DNA of 64,000 nt from Datisca glomerata (Eukaryota; Streptophyta; Magnoliopsida; Cucurbitales; Datiscaceae): positions 510,219-574,218 of the forward strand of contig QANY01006295.1 of NCBI GenBank assembly GCA_003255025.1. Reading direction: 5' to 3'. Of the stretch, positions 1 through 12,493 are shown in pieces (positions within the stretch are counted from its first letter, which is position 1; every line of letters begins with the position of its first letter). Under the pieces are notes generated by a model. That model worked only from the letters and a program-made list of their open reading frames with translations. It was not told the DNA's origin and made no database searches. The position numbers were made by a program, and so were the translations under genes.

Positions 1-185
1 AACTATTTATTTAAACGGTTGGTGTATGAGAAGAACATGATTAGTAGATCGATTTATTTTGGTAACTTGACTTGTGATTTGTTTAAGTCAATGTTTGTGA
101 ATAAATTATATTTGGTGTTCTGATGGGTGCTGCCTTCCAGAATATAACAGAGGAAGGGAGTTATAAAAGTTGGTGCCACAAGGAA
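1..185 (+). promoter_or_regulatory. 5' flank and 5'UTR of the TOL3-like gene
   Basis: Sequence upstream of the chosen start codon at 186. A pyrimidine-containing stretch ending in CCTTCCAG at 133-140 looks like a 3' splice site, so the 5'UTR is probably spliced, with an earlier untranslated exon left of the window. An in-frame ATG lies at 123, 21 codons upstream, but it would fall inside that putative intron. Arabidopsis family members begin close to the 186 start. No promoter element is claimed. Confidence 0.4.
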
Positions 186-3100
186 ATGGCTAGTAATGCA
201 GCTGCAGCCTGTGCTGAAAGGGCAACTAGTGATATGCTGATCGGTCCTGACTGGGCCATAAACATTGAGCTGTGTGATATTATCAATATGGACCCTGGGT
301 AATACTTTAACTTCCTTACTAATTTCTTATGAATTCTTCATGTTAGGTTTCAGGTTTGACCTTGACGCTTGTATTAGTAGCATTACTTTTTTTTACGCAA
401 AATATTACTTAATTTCTAGCAAATATAAATTTTCACTTGTACGGTTTTATATTTGGTTTTCTGTTCTTTGAATGAATTGCTAACTCGTACCACTGGTGAT
501 ACTGCAATGCTTCCAAATTTTTAGCATCTCTCTATCTTACCATCTAAAGAACATCTTCTCATGTTTTTCCTCTTCGATTGTTCATTTCTATAGCCTTGCC
601 TTACCAAATCCCATATGTTTGGGCTACACAAACAATTAACAAGTATGCATGGAAATTTTTTAATCTAATTATTTATTCTTCGTTTTTAATGTAGTTATTA
701 ATTTCTGAAGCACTCCATTATTTGTTTCCTTTTACACTTTTTTGTATGAATAAGTATTTCTGTGTTAATTGTAATTCAACTGAACTAGATTAAAACTTGG
801 TTTTCAACTATACTGGAATTTTCAGGCAAGCAAAGGATGCCTTGAAGACCCTCAAAAAGCGTCTTGCCAACAAAAATCCCAAAATACAGCTTCTCGCTCT
901 TTTCGTAAGTATTTGAAACCTAAGAACAGCTTCTTACTTTTTTTGTAAATATTGGCTAATACGTTTTCACCATTAATGCTCTGTTACTTGGTATTTGCAA
1001 GGCAACAATTTAACCATGTCCCCCCCCCCCCCCTCCCCCCCAAACATCATTGATGTAGGCTCTGGAGACTCTCACCAAGAATTGTGGTGAGAATGTATTT
1101 CAGTTGATCGTTGAGCGTGATATCCTACATGACATGGTCAAGATAGTGAAGAAGAAGGTGCTCTCCGACCTACGTGCTCTGTTTCTTTTATTCCATTCTG
1201 ACTCTGGATATGTTCATTTTATTAAAGTTTCCCGTCCAACTCCATGCACGGCCAAGAATAAGCTGTTTACTCTATGCTGAATCTTTTTTGCAGCCAGACT
1301 TAAGTGTGAAAGAAAAAATACTAAGTTTAATAGATGCATGGCAAGAAGCCCTTGGAGGACCAAGGGGAAGATATCCCCAGTACTATGCAGCCTACAATGA
1401 ATTAAAGGTTATTGATACTCCATGTCTAATTTTATCTATCTTGAAATCATATTTTGCAAGCATCGGTTATTACAATAAAGTCACGATTTGAACTTTAAAT
1501 TTAGCTCATCATGTATTGACCTTGATTTTCTCCCACATCTTTTGTCACTTGTGTATACAGTTTGTGACTCTTGTATGTATTGACAGAATGCTGGACTTGA
1601 TTTTCCACCCCGAGAAGAAAATGGTGTACCATTCTTCACTCCACCCCAAACCCAGCCAATTCTTCACCTTCCTGCCCCAAGTCCAACATATGACGACGTT
1701 GCTATTCAGGCCTCTCTTGAGTCTGATGCTTCTGGCCTCAGGTACTTTTTTCATACATGTCCTGAACATTCTCTACTATCAGAGATTTGTCTTTTTCAGT
1801 TTTATTGTGTTTTCAATACATAGAAAAATTAGGGGAGGATAACATGCCGAACATCTGCAAAAAGAATTTCACTTAGCTTAAGTGGCTTTTCCATATGGAA
1901 CTTTCTGTAATAAATCTGATTCTCAGATACATATGATGTGAGATTGTTTATATTAGAATTGAAACATGCTTGTAAAACCATTTAAAGCGTAGACAGACTG
2001 GCCAAGATACTCACTTCATGAAGTGAGGTCTCTTCAATCCACTCTTTCCTTTTGAGGTTCTGTTTTCCTAATCTCCTTTGAAAGTGACATGAGTAGACTG
2101 CATGCTTTGCAAGTGCAGATTCATCATTAGCAACAGTGAACGAGATATGTTACAATCCTCTTCCTACTGATCACCCTTTCTCCTTGGTCCACAGAGACAG
2201 AATGTTGGACTGGTGCCAACAGTTAATCATGGTAGAAAGGACTCATTAAGCCGAGATCACTAACTAATACTAATAAAATAGGAAAGAACTGTCTTTTCTT
2301 TATACCTTCCCCAGTTTCGTTGCTATTGAAGGCTTTATGCAATCAATCAGATCGGGTCATATAGGTAGCCCATTCCTTCAACACAACATAGGTCACCTAA
2401 AAGATCTTGGAGACCCACGAAACCACAAAAGCATGAATCTTAGACAAAACTGAAAGGTGAACATTGTTTACTGCATTCGTAGATGCATACAATTTTGTCC
2501 CTGAGTAGCATGAGTTTAATTTTGGAGCCAAAACTATTTCCTGCTTTGAAGCTTGTTCTAGAAAGCTGCTATAACGTCTAAGTCTTAAAGGAGCAAGCCA
2601 AGCACAACAAATCATTGGAGGAGTTCGTAAAGTTACTAATTTTTTACTCCTTTTTAACCTTGGTAGATTATTCATGAGAGAGGTGTGATCCAAAGGCACC
2701 ACAAAGAACTGTGTTAGGTATTTTACTTAGAAGACCGAGTTGTGCATGTAATATTGTGAAGTTAGCAGCTGCACATGTTATGTATTACACTAGTTTCTGA
2801 TACTGCGCTTGGGTAATAGTTATTTACTTCAATATCATGTATTATATTAATTTCTGAATTTTGTTGTGGAAAAAATGGATTTGATCACTTTAACCTCTCT
2901 AAAATTTGCTTTTAAACAGCTTACTGGAGATTCAAAATGCAACAGGAATAGCAGATGTGCTGATGGAAATGCTTTCTGCTTTGGATCCTAAGAATCCAGT
3001 GGTTACTTTCTATTATATCGTTTAGTTAGTGAATTTTAGTTTCATTGGTTTATGGCCATTGTTGTTCCTGATCACGTTGCTTAACTATAAAAGCTATGCC

Positions 3101-6100
3101 TTATGCATGTGGGATCCCATGCATACCTTTCTTTATTATTTCTCAAGTAATGCTCTTAGAAATGCTAAATTAAAGATATCATGTAAACTTGACAAATAGT
3201 TCTGTTAAGTAAAAATAAGAATAAAAGAAGCTACTTTACAAATTAAAGATTTTATAAATGCTAAATTAAAGATATCATCTGTCCTATAAAGAAAAAATTA
3301 AAGATATCATGTATACTTATATATACGTTTCGTTTTTGGGGTTTCTATATTAATCGTGTTTACTGAAATATCAAAACGTTTGGAATGGCAGGGTCTTAAG
3401 GATGAGGTGATTGGTGATCTCGTCGAGCAGTGCCGGTCATATCAGAGGCGTGTTATGCTCCTTGTGAACGATACTGTGTAAGAATTTAGAAAAGCTGTAG
3501 TTTAAATTTTGGGAAAATTCCTCATACATTTCCTTTAGTGTGCTTAAATGACACGAATATCCCCTATAGCGTAGAAAATGACATGGACCTTCATTCTTTT
3601 AAGATTTCATCTACAAATCTATAACATATATATAAGTGCCAAACTTGGAGAAACTTTTTTAGACTATTTTGTCCATATGGTTTTCATGTTAATCCTAAAT
3701 TGCCCTTACTTAATGACATTGTGGTGTGATTTTGAAAGAGAAGATGAAACAATTTGCTTGATATGATTCTCTTTACTCTTTTCCTTTATTAATGTTTATG
3801 TGTATATAAATTTTGTTCAAGTGGATTGGTAATATAGATAATGGGTATTAAATCCTGAGGGGTTGGCCTAGTGGTGGGCGGGCGCTGGGAATAGACCGGT
3901 AATGGTCGATGTCCCAGGTTCGCAACTCACCTTAGAACAATTTCTCTTGGGCCATTGAGGCATTATTTACCCTGGCCGCGTCTCAGGGCCCCATGGGATA
4001 CGCTTGAGATTTCGCGTTCTAGTCGGGGTCCAGCCCCGAATACCCATGAAAAAAAAAATATATAGATAATGGGTATTTGATCCTCTATTGTTGATATTCA
4101 TTTTTACGTGCATTAATTCAATTTTCTTAAAACTTTAATTATATTTTCTTCTTTAAATTCTTTAAATCTATGCTTATGATAATGATATTCTCAAAATATT
4201 ATTTTATACGACAAAGAAATACTTTCCTTAATTTCATTTTAAAATATACAAAATTATTATCTAGCTAATTGAGTATATACATTTGTTATTATCATAATAT
4301 ATTTTACTTTTGTTTTATGACAATCTATGTCTTTTTAGAATGTCTTTCCTGATAACTATTACTTGTTGTGTAGATGAAAAATATTGTTGTACGATCATTC
4401 ATTTTCATTTTTCAACTGCCAGATCTTTTTATAGTGATAACTATATTTCTTCATATTTATTCTTAGCAGTTCAAAATACTTTTCTTGACATCGTCAAATA
4501 TGACGAGACTTATTAGATTACAAAAAAAAGGAATGATTAATTAATGTGATAGTTGTATAAAAAATAAAATGATTTTCAAACAATCAATTGTGTAATATCT
4601 CTATTAAAATTTGCATTGATTGAGACTCTAAAAATAACGTGGCACTTATATTATGACTAGTAAACCTAAAGATTTTTTTTAGACTAACGGTGTTAAAATA
4701 AATTTTAATACCAGATATGCCCTCAGTGTTTTTTTTTCCAAACCGTGGGTGTTGAACCGGAACCACCCTCTTTTCTTCTACAACTTTTTTCAGATTCTAA
4801 ACCATCTTCTTCCCACTCAGGTCGGGTCATTTTTTTGTTTGTTCAATTATTAGTCGGCTTGGGTCTGTACGATAAAGGGTATTGTGGTCCTTCCATAAAA
4901 ACTAACGGATTTTTAATTGAGTGGATCTAAATGTCATCTTCCAAACTAGAGTAGTGTAAATGTCATTTAAATAAAAACTAGAAGGGAGGTTGGAGAAATT
5001 TTCTCTATAATTTTTGTGTGCTGATTCTGGTGTTTGCTTTTTCAGAGACGAGGAACTTCTATGTCAAGGATTAGCACTGAATGATAGTTTGCAACGTGTA
5101 CTTGGTCGACATGACGACATCGCGAATGGAACCACTACCAGAGGAGCAAGAGTGACAGAAACACCACTTGTACCAGTTTTGAATGTGAGTCATGATGATG
5201 ATGAGTCGGAAGATGAACTTTCACAGCTAGCTCACAGGTAAGAGTTGACGATTTTTGTAATTCTTGAGCTGTTAATAATATACATACATATATATATATA
5301 TATACACATACACACATATATATAAATATACATACATCTATAGATATATATATATATATATATATATATCCACACACATATATATAATATTTAGGATATG
5401 AGATGCTAGCACAAGTCATAATGAATAGAATTACTCAGTGTTTAGAGGCGTGTTCTACCTACCAGTCGTGTTCTCCCGTGGGGCACTGATATTTACTTAA
5501 GGCATCAATATTCTTCTCCTGAACACTTAGGTTTTAAGGAGTGATCAGGTGGATTTTTCAACTTGGTATCAGAGTTTGGTTGGGTCTTTGTTTATGCTGC
5601 TTTCGGCTATTTGTGCCTCTTAGTTCGACCTGTTTGTATGCTGCTCAGTTCAGCTACCGTGTCGTGGTCCAAGTGGATATGTTGGAATGTTGTCCCACAT
5701 CGTCTGAATATGTCATTTCCGTGTTAGTTATCAGGCGCCAGTCCTCCTGTCCTTAACTCCTAAGTATTAATAGGTATTAAGGACTGATTGGACTGGAGTT
5801 TTCATCTGCTCGGACATTTGGTTAAGATTTCTCATTTTGCAGGCCACCTAGAGAGAGTTTGCAAGAGAAGAACAAGAAATCACCCAACGGAATTACCGAT
5901 CAACTTCGAGTCAGCCCACTTCTTCCTCCTCCACCGTCCTCAAAGAAGCCCATTTCTGCAGATTCTCCTCTGGTTGACTACCTTAGTGGTGATGCTTACA
6001 AATCTGAAGGTTCACCAGAAACCTCAGGTCCGTTCCCTCCAGTTCGATCAAACGCAACATCATCTTCTTCACCCCCTAAGTCCCACACCATAAACCCCAC

Positions 6101-6443
6101 CTCATCACCTTCCTACATTGGACTTCCTGTATTTGATGAACCCCAGCTACCTCCAGCACCTTGGGAAGCTCCATCTCCTGTTTCTCTCCCACCACCACCA
6201 GCAAGGTATAATCAGAGACAACAGTTTTTCGAGAAGCAAACTTTTGGGGGTGGAGCTTCTCATTCAAGTAGTGGATCTAGCTCCTCATATGACAGCTTAG
6301 TTGGACAAACTCAAAGTCTCTCTCTCAATCCGTCCCCTCCGTCAAGCAAACAGGAAAAGCCAGACGATGCTCTCTTTAAAGATCTTGTTGATTTTGCAAA
6401 ATCCAAGTCGTCTTCGTCCCCGAAACCCAACAGATCATATTGA
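186..6443 (+). CDS. TOL3: TOM1-like protein (VHS + GAT domains), TOL3-like, nine coding exons
   Basis: Plant TOM1-like proteins bind ubiquitinated membrane cargo at the plasma membrane and endosomes and pass it to ESCRT for vacuolar sorting. Coding exons, each with GT-AG borders and a frame that joins cleanly: 186-298, 826-904, 1059-1157, 1294-1407, 1587-1741, 2920-3001, 3392-3477, 5046-5237, 5843-6443. The sum is 1,521 nt, giving 506 aa plus a TGA stop, the length I recall for Arabidopsis TOL3. Residues about 9-138 form the VHS domain (starts [15 protein letters not shown], includes [11 protein letters not shown] and VKIVKKKPDL). Residues about 175-270 form the GAT domain ([38 protein letters not shown]). 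The tail is Ser/Pro-rich with LPPAPWE and ends in [16 protein letters not shown], as in family members. The start at 186 matches the conserved N-terminus. TOL4 is the nearest alternative name. No frame damage is seen, so the gene looks functional. Confidence 0.94.
1021..1041. repeat. Poly-C tract in intron 2
   Basis: A nearly pure C run with one T, about 20 bp upstream of the exon 3 acceptor at 1058. It lies inside the intron. Long C runs are sequencing-error prone, so its exact length is uncertain. Confidence 0.8.
1742..2919 (+). other. Intron 5 of the TOL3-like gene
   Basis: A 1.18-kb intron with GT at 1742 and AG at 2918-2919 that joins the codons around residue 187. I see no gene or recognisable element inside it. 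The minus-strand open frame at 2397-2702 has no family resemblance and is treated as chance. Confidence 0.8.
3478..5045 (+). other. Intron 7 of the TOL3-like gene, carrying a SINE
   Basis: A 1.57-kb intron splitting a valine codon (GT at exon end 3477, A at 5046). It is the largest intron in the gene and contains the tRNA-derived SINE described separately. The remainder is AT-rich with no other recognised feature. Confidence 0.85.
3832..4084 (+). mobile_element. tRNA-derived SINE with target-site duplication
   Basis: The body runs from about 3857 to 4048 and is followed by an A run to 4058. It begins GAGGGGTTGGCCTAGTGGT, which resembles a pol III A box, and has a B-box-like CCAGGTTCGCAACTC about 50 bp further on. 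Flanking direct repeats ATATAGATAATGGGTATT at 3832-3849 and 4060-4077 match at 18/18. A further 7 bp (AAATCCT versus TGATCCT) nearly match, so the duplication may reach 25 bp. Poly(A), internal pol III boxes and a long duplication together are diagnostic of a SINE mobilised by a LINE. It is GC-richer than the surrounding intron. The subfamily is not assigned. Confidence 0.88.
5279..5388. repeat. (TA)n/(CATA)n microsatellite in intron 8
   Basis: Alternating TA and CATA/CACATA runs in intron 8 (5238-5842). Likely length-polymorphic. The minus-strand open frame across it is a product of the repeat. Confidence 0.9.
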
Positions 6444-8433
6444 GTGAATATGATGGGTCCTTTATCACGGTACAGTTTCGGAACAATCTTAATTCATCGG
6501 GTTTGCATCATATAGAGAGATGATCCTTCTCTTTTAACTAAATAATCGTAAAAATTTATCCCTTTTTATTGGCTTGTTTATGTTGTTTAGCTGTTTAGAT
6601 TTGATTTTAATGAGTTATGCATTTATGCATATATGTTATGTTGTAGTTTATGGATAGACCATATTGTTTTATTTGTTCCAAAGTCTATAATGTCCTTAAA
6701 TGATTTGATTAATTTGTAATGTCTTTTTCTCTGTCAATCATATTTTCATACAATAAGAATGTTACAACTTAAAAGGTTGTGGAAAGGAAACAGGGGAAAT
6801 ATTGTAGTATCTTTAGCCTGACCTCCAATTAATTGGCCGGGAAGTAAGGTCCTGTTGTCTAAGTGAGAACTTCACTGGCTAGGGTTGTTTCTTAGGTACA
6901 AACGGTTCAGATTGGTTTGGTATTTTGGTATAACTGACTCTTGGTTTGGTTTGGTTTGAGTTAATGATTTTCAGACCGAACTGACACTAAATAAAACACT
7001 TTCTCCATTCACCTTTATGTTGTAGTTTCTAGTTTTCAGATAATTTTTATTTTTAAACGTTGTCTTTAATACTATTCTTTAATTAAAATTCTTATTTTAT
7101 TTGTGAAATTATGTTGCCGTGTTGAAATCAATAGCAATATTTTATTTTTCTCATAATTGATGTATCATTAAACTGGACCAGACCTTCAGAAAAGGCTTTG
7201 AAGCCCTTCTCCTAAGTTGGAGCAAGAAGCAAGTTTGATTGAGCATGGTAGGTTTTTACGAGAGAACAAAGCATATAGAAGTCGTCTTACTTACTGTGGA
7301 CATTTTTTGGGAAATAAATAATTGTTGAAATTATTAGAACACCAATCAATAGAAGTGAAGACCAATTGCGGATAACTTCATGAAAGGATTGGACAATTTT
7401 GTTTTCCACTTTTCGTCTGAAATTAGAATTCATGAAGCTCATCATAATTTAGAGTAAGCAGATGTGAATCAGGTAATAATAATTATTACCTATCTTATGT
7501 TCAGGTAATAATAATTCGTGACTTCATTTATAACTTTGTAAAAGAAAAGACAGATATGTACTGGGTATTATTCAGAGGAAAATTTTGCATAATAGATAAT
7601 ATATAGGAGGGGTGTTTTAAGTAATACCAAGTTTCAATATAATTAAGTAAATAATAAGTTTCTAAAATAGTCAATAATTTTAGATAAAAACATCTCTCAT
7701 CTATATATAATATATTATCTATATTTTCGGATAAATCAATTACCTAAAACTGAAGACTTAATTGATATACTCTATAATTAAAGAAAGTATAACTAGTAAT
7801 TGATTTGAATTAATTACAATTATATTTTATAGCCATCTGGACCGTAATTAACGGAATCTATAATTTCCACACTCAACAAAATATTGAATTAAAAATCTTA
7901 AACATAATTCAAATTAAATCAATAAAAATAAACAATAAATCAGAGATAATATGATCAATGATATAAACACCAAATTTTTTAATATAATTAAATATGATGC
8001 TTGTTTTGTACGAGTATCATAGTAAATTATTAATAAGTAAGTGATATGCTTGACTCAATTTTGGAAGATAACAAATTGTATAATTACGATTTTCATAATT
8101 GGTAATTAACATATTTAATGAAAGTTTTAAAATCAAACAATTCTCGCCGTGTATATACCTTAAAAAGTCGAGGAAACCTTGACTTCCCTTTTAGTCATTA
8201 ATTGAGATAATATTGAAAAGGTAAAATTCGAATTTGAAATCCACCATTAATTGAGATAATATTGAGATAGTTATACTTTCTAAATTACCGAAAATATAAG
8301 AAAACAATACTATCCCGCCTCCGTAACCGTATGCAATTAACTTCCCAAAACTAGTTAATTGATTTAAAACTCAAATTTCAAATCCGCCAATCAATATTGA
8401 GTGAAAAAATTGAAAAACAAAAAAAATTTAAAC
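6444..8433. other. 3'UTR and AT-rich intergenic stretch
   Basis: The first few hundred bases should contain the 3'UTR of the TOL3-like gene, but no single polyadenylation signal stands out. A short direct duplication of CAGGTAATAATAATT occurs near 7470 and 7502. Otherwise no gene, RNA or clear element is seen. Confidence 0.6.
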
Positions 8434-9492
8434 TACGGTTATAGAAAATACTCTAACTATGAGTAAATAATAACCAAACCACAAGTCAACAGAACATTAA
8501 ATCACAAAATCAACAAAAAATCAAGAAACCCTCCCAAATTTGCAAATTATTCCCGAACCCTCCATCCACATAGCGAACATCATTGACGACGAAAAAAACC
8601 TTCATTGACACCCTTTTTAGAACAATGAGAACACCATTGACTAGGAGAACACCATTGATGAAAAAACATCCATTGACGACAAAGGTAAACCATCTTTTCT
8701 CTTCTTTCATCTCTAACAGTTTCAATGTATTACTAAGCAAACAAAAAAAATCGTTCATTCTTCGCCTATCGGAATCACTCTATCAATAATGGTTGGATTT
8801 AGTAAAAACGTTATGATTTCTTTGTTTTCTTATTATATTATATCACTGATTGAATATGCATGTATATTTTATTGATTTCAAATAATTTTCTTATAGTATT
8901 GAGTATATCATCTACTGAAGAATATTATGTTAATCTAGTTTATTGATCTTTAAATATTTTTCAATATTCTGTTTTTTTTAATATTGGAGAGTAGTTAAAA
9001 AAAGACAGGTCAATAACTGAATATAACATCTATTGAATATTATACTAGTTTAGTCAACTACTCTTTTTTTATGGAAGTCTAACTTTTACTCTTTCTAGAA
9101 TCATATAGTTGTGCACAAATTTAGTAATTTTGTGAGTTCCATAAGTTCTGTACAAAGTTCTGTATAATTATAGTACATTGATATTGATCCATAATGTTCT
9201 TATAAATGAGTTTTTAACTGTGATGTTGTCGATAAAAAAAATTGTATGGCTAACTCTATTATTTTGTACAGTTTTCACTGATTATATTAAGGCATTTGTG
9301 TGATTTTATTGACATAGTAAATAAATGATAAATCATTGTTACTTGATATATGTTATTCAATTAATATTGTATATTAGTCTGTGTTAATGTATCATTTATT
9401 AATATAAACAGTATGTCAATAACATATTGATTATCTACTATGTTAGATGATTGCCCTATATAAAACTTTGATAGTAATTTTTTTATTTATTT

Positions 9493-11557
9493 ATGGCAGC
9501 ATTGACTATGACAGATAGAAGTTTTGAAGGTGAGACATCAAAAGTAACAAAAAAGACCAGCAAACAATTGTTAATCGGGAAGCGTAAGTTGCGTTTCACT
9601 AAAGAAAATCAAGGTGAGGTAAGTGAGAATCAATAAATTTTTAAATCTTTATATACTTGTTATTGTAAATTGATAAGCAATATTATACTGTTAGGGCCTT
9701 AAATTGATTGTTTCATATTCAAACTGAAAAAAAAATAGAAGCTGAACATGTTCTCTAAACCAACCATAATGGAACATGTGAACATGAGTTTGATTGATAA
9801 ACAGAAAGAGTCTTCCAGAATATTTTTTTTAACACTTTCTTGACTTACAAATTAAAAAGTTTTCGGTCCAGTTACTATTGCATATAGCTAGGACACAATG
9901 TCACCACGAGAGGACTGATGCAATTTATTTCAATTTCAATGAGCGGGTGGCTCGTTTCACAATGAGGGATTTTACGGTAATTAGTGATTTAAGATGCACT
10001 TCATCCATGCATATTGATAGAGATAGCTTAGGGGATGTGAGGTTGAAAGAGAAGTACTCTAAGAATAACAGAATAATTTCAAGAAATATGCTGAATTTTG
10101 TGTTTGACAATTGCCAAAGATGATGATGATGATGAAATGGTCAAGCTTGCGAAGCTATATTGCCTGGAGATTTTGTTAATTCCAAAACACGAGCATATTT
10201 TAGTTGATCATTTCCATATATTCTTAGTTGATAATGATGACTTGTTTGATTCATATCCTTGGGGTAAGTTGGCCTTCGAGATAACCATTGCGAGCATGAG
10301 GAAAATAAGTCATTTTCCTGATAGTACTGCTAATGCTTTCTACGGTTTCTCACATGCTATAATCGTTTGGGCACTTGAGACAATAGTGTTATTGACGACA
10401 CTGCCAATAACATTTGCAAAAAAAAAAAGGGTAATGGTACTCCAAGGATAAACAACTAGGCAGTTATTAGTCAACTAGACAAGCGGGATTTAACAGACTT
10501 GGTTTTCGGGCTAAGAATGTAAGTATGAATTATTTTTATATATCATATTCAAATCTATATTTGTTATTAACTTGACATACTTACATTTAATGATTGAAGC
10601 TTGAGATTGAGAAGTTTCAAGCAACTTCTGATGAATTGAAGGCTATTGACTACGACAAAAAATTTGGACAATCAAAAGGTAAAGATGTTGTAGATACACA
10701 ATCTGAGATTAGTGACAATTAACCCGAATCTAAGAATATTGTTGAAGCTTTGGATAGCAGAAAAGAAAAAAATATCATCATCATTTTTTATTGAGTCTAG
10801 ATTAGACCGTCTATAGGCGAAATTTGATAAAGAATTTGAAAAGATCAACTCTGATTTGGAAGAGTTGTTGAGTCTGTCAAAGGCACAGGTATGTATATGA
10901 CTTATTCACTATGAGTTATTTGTTGAGTTGGATGAATTCCCATTTCTTTCATTGTTTGATCATAGCATTCGCTATTATGAAATGTAATTTATTTTGAGTG
11001 GTAAATCATTGGAGTGCTAAATAGGATTTTTTCATAATTATGAACGCGACTGATAACGTCCATTTTAGGGTGTCAGAAAAAATATGAAAGAACAACAAAT
11101 CCATGCGCAACTTGAAATAACTTCAAATAAGGACATTGGAGATGGAACTGGCCGTCAAAATGCCACTGAACTGAATAAAGACAGTAATTATGATGTGTTC
11201 GGCTCCCTACCAATCTTAAGCTTGGATGATTTTGAGGTAAATTATTGATGTACTTTTGAATAACTATATATATGTATATTATTATTGACCAATTTAAAAT
11301 CTTATTTTCAATTACAAGAAGCACCCATCGTCCAACTGACTATTCCAGCAACTATTCCACCACCTGTTCCACCAACCACAAACAAGTCTCCAGTTAAAAG
11401 AGTTCCATTAACGAGACAATGCAAGGGGAAGGGATATGATATAACCAAACTATATGGAAAGAGACAAAAGAAGAAAAAATCAGAACAGGGCACGGATATC
11501 ATCCTGCATCCTAGAACGAACGTTCTCACACCTTCAGACTTTCATATCATCATATAG
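9493..11557 (+). pseudogene. DUF1985-like (Ulp1-family N-terminal) gene remnant
   Basis: The first exon is plausibly 9493-9618 (ATG to GAG|GTAAGTGAG; product MAALTMTDRSFEGETSK...). The next block, from about 9870 to 10122, encodes LLHIARTQCHHERTDAIYFN then RFTMRDFTVISDLRC, the pattern of DUF1985 proteins (viral-protease-like Ulp1 partners). A one-base frame change near 10120 leads into a block to about 10450 with MVKLAKLYCLEILL, LVDHFHIFLVDN, SYPWGKLAFEITI and YGFSHAIIVWALETI, which is typical of the same family. Downstream coding-like segments at about 10600-10730 and 11300-11557 (lysine-rich, KGKGYDITKLYGK) are uncertain. The catalytic cysteine-protease domain is not seen. Frame breaks and stop codons mark it as a pseudogene or a gene with unresolved introns. 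Confidence 0.55.
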
Positions 11558-12493
11558 ACGGAAGAAGGAGATGCATAAACTGATGTTTTTGATTCACTGA
11601 TTGTGGGTGATTGAAAAACTTGATAGTTTACTGTTTTAAGTACTTTAATAGATTTTTGATAGAGTTGATGCATTTTTGTGATGGATTTAAGTAGCTGGTA
11701 ATTGGTAGTTGTGGAACAAGTCTGATGGATTTTTTTGTGATGATTTTTTTAAGTAGTTGGTATATATGGGTTGAAGCAAATGGCATTTTGATTAATCGAA
11801 TATTGGCAGTTATCTTGATATATATGGTTGATTATGATTTATGAAAGTTTCATTATGAATATTTTCAATTTATTTTCTTATGAATAACGTGATAGATATT
11901 CTCTATGTAAGTGTTATGAATGTTTATTTATGAATATCATGATATATACATGGTGTATTATTGACAATGAATATATAGAATTTGAAAGAAATTTACAAGT
12001 CTGAGCTTAGTGAATTTCAACTTTTTTTTGGTTTTTTTAGAAAAACAGAAGATAAGATATCTCTTGGTTATCCACAAAATTATTGGTTTATTACGTCTTC
12101 ATCAATAGCTAGTGTGTAGTCAATAGATGATGTCAATAATCTAATATTTTGTGATTAATTTACAAGTCTGAGCATTGATATTATATTATATCAACAGTCA
12201 ATAACTTTTATAAATAAAATGAAATACTTGATTAATATTAAAAATCATTGTCAATATATTATCAAAAAAGTCTGAATCACTGATGTATTAAAAACCATCC
12301 ATCAAATTAGTAAAAAAAACAAAAAAAAAGATTGATCAATAATAATTTCTATCATAAACATATCAATATCAAAGTCTAATCTCTACTTTTAGTTTCTTCG
12401 ATTGACTGTTGGTAGATGACCTCGGGTTCTAGCATCTCTTTCGATTATGTCTGATCATATGACACATTCCACATTTTACCTTGTTAAATTCAC

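Noticed and set aside
123..185. Upstream in-frame ATG of the TOL3-like gene at 123
   Set aside because: It lies before a good splice acceptor at 139-140, and the family N-terminus corresponds to the ATG at 186.
2397..2702. Minus-strand ORF of 101 codons in intron 5
   Set aside because: No family resemblance, no promoter-like context, and it lies wholly within an intron.
5135..5419. Minus-strand ORF of 94 codons
   Set aside because: It runs across a TA/CATA microsatellite and antisense to exon 8; its product is Tyr/Ile/Val low complexity.
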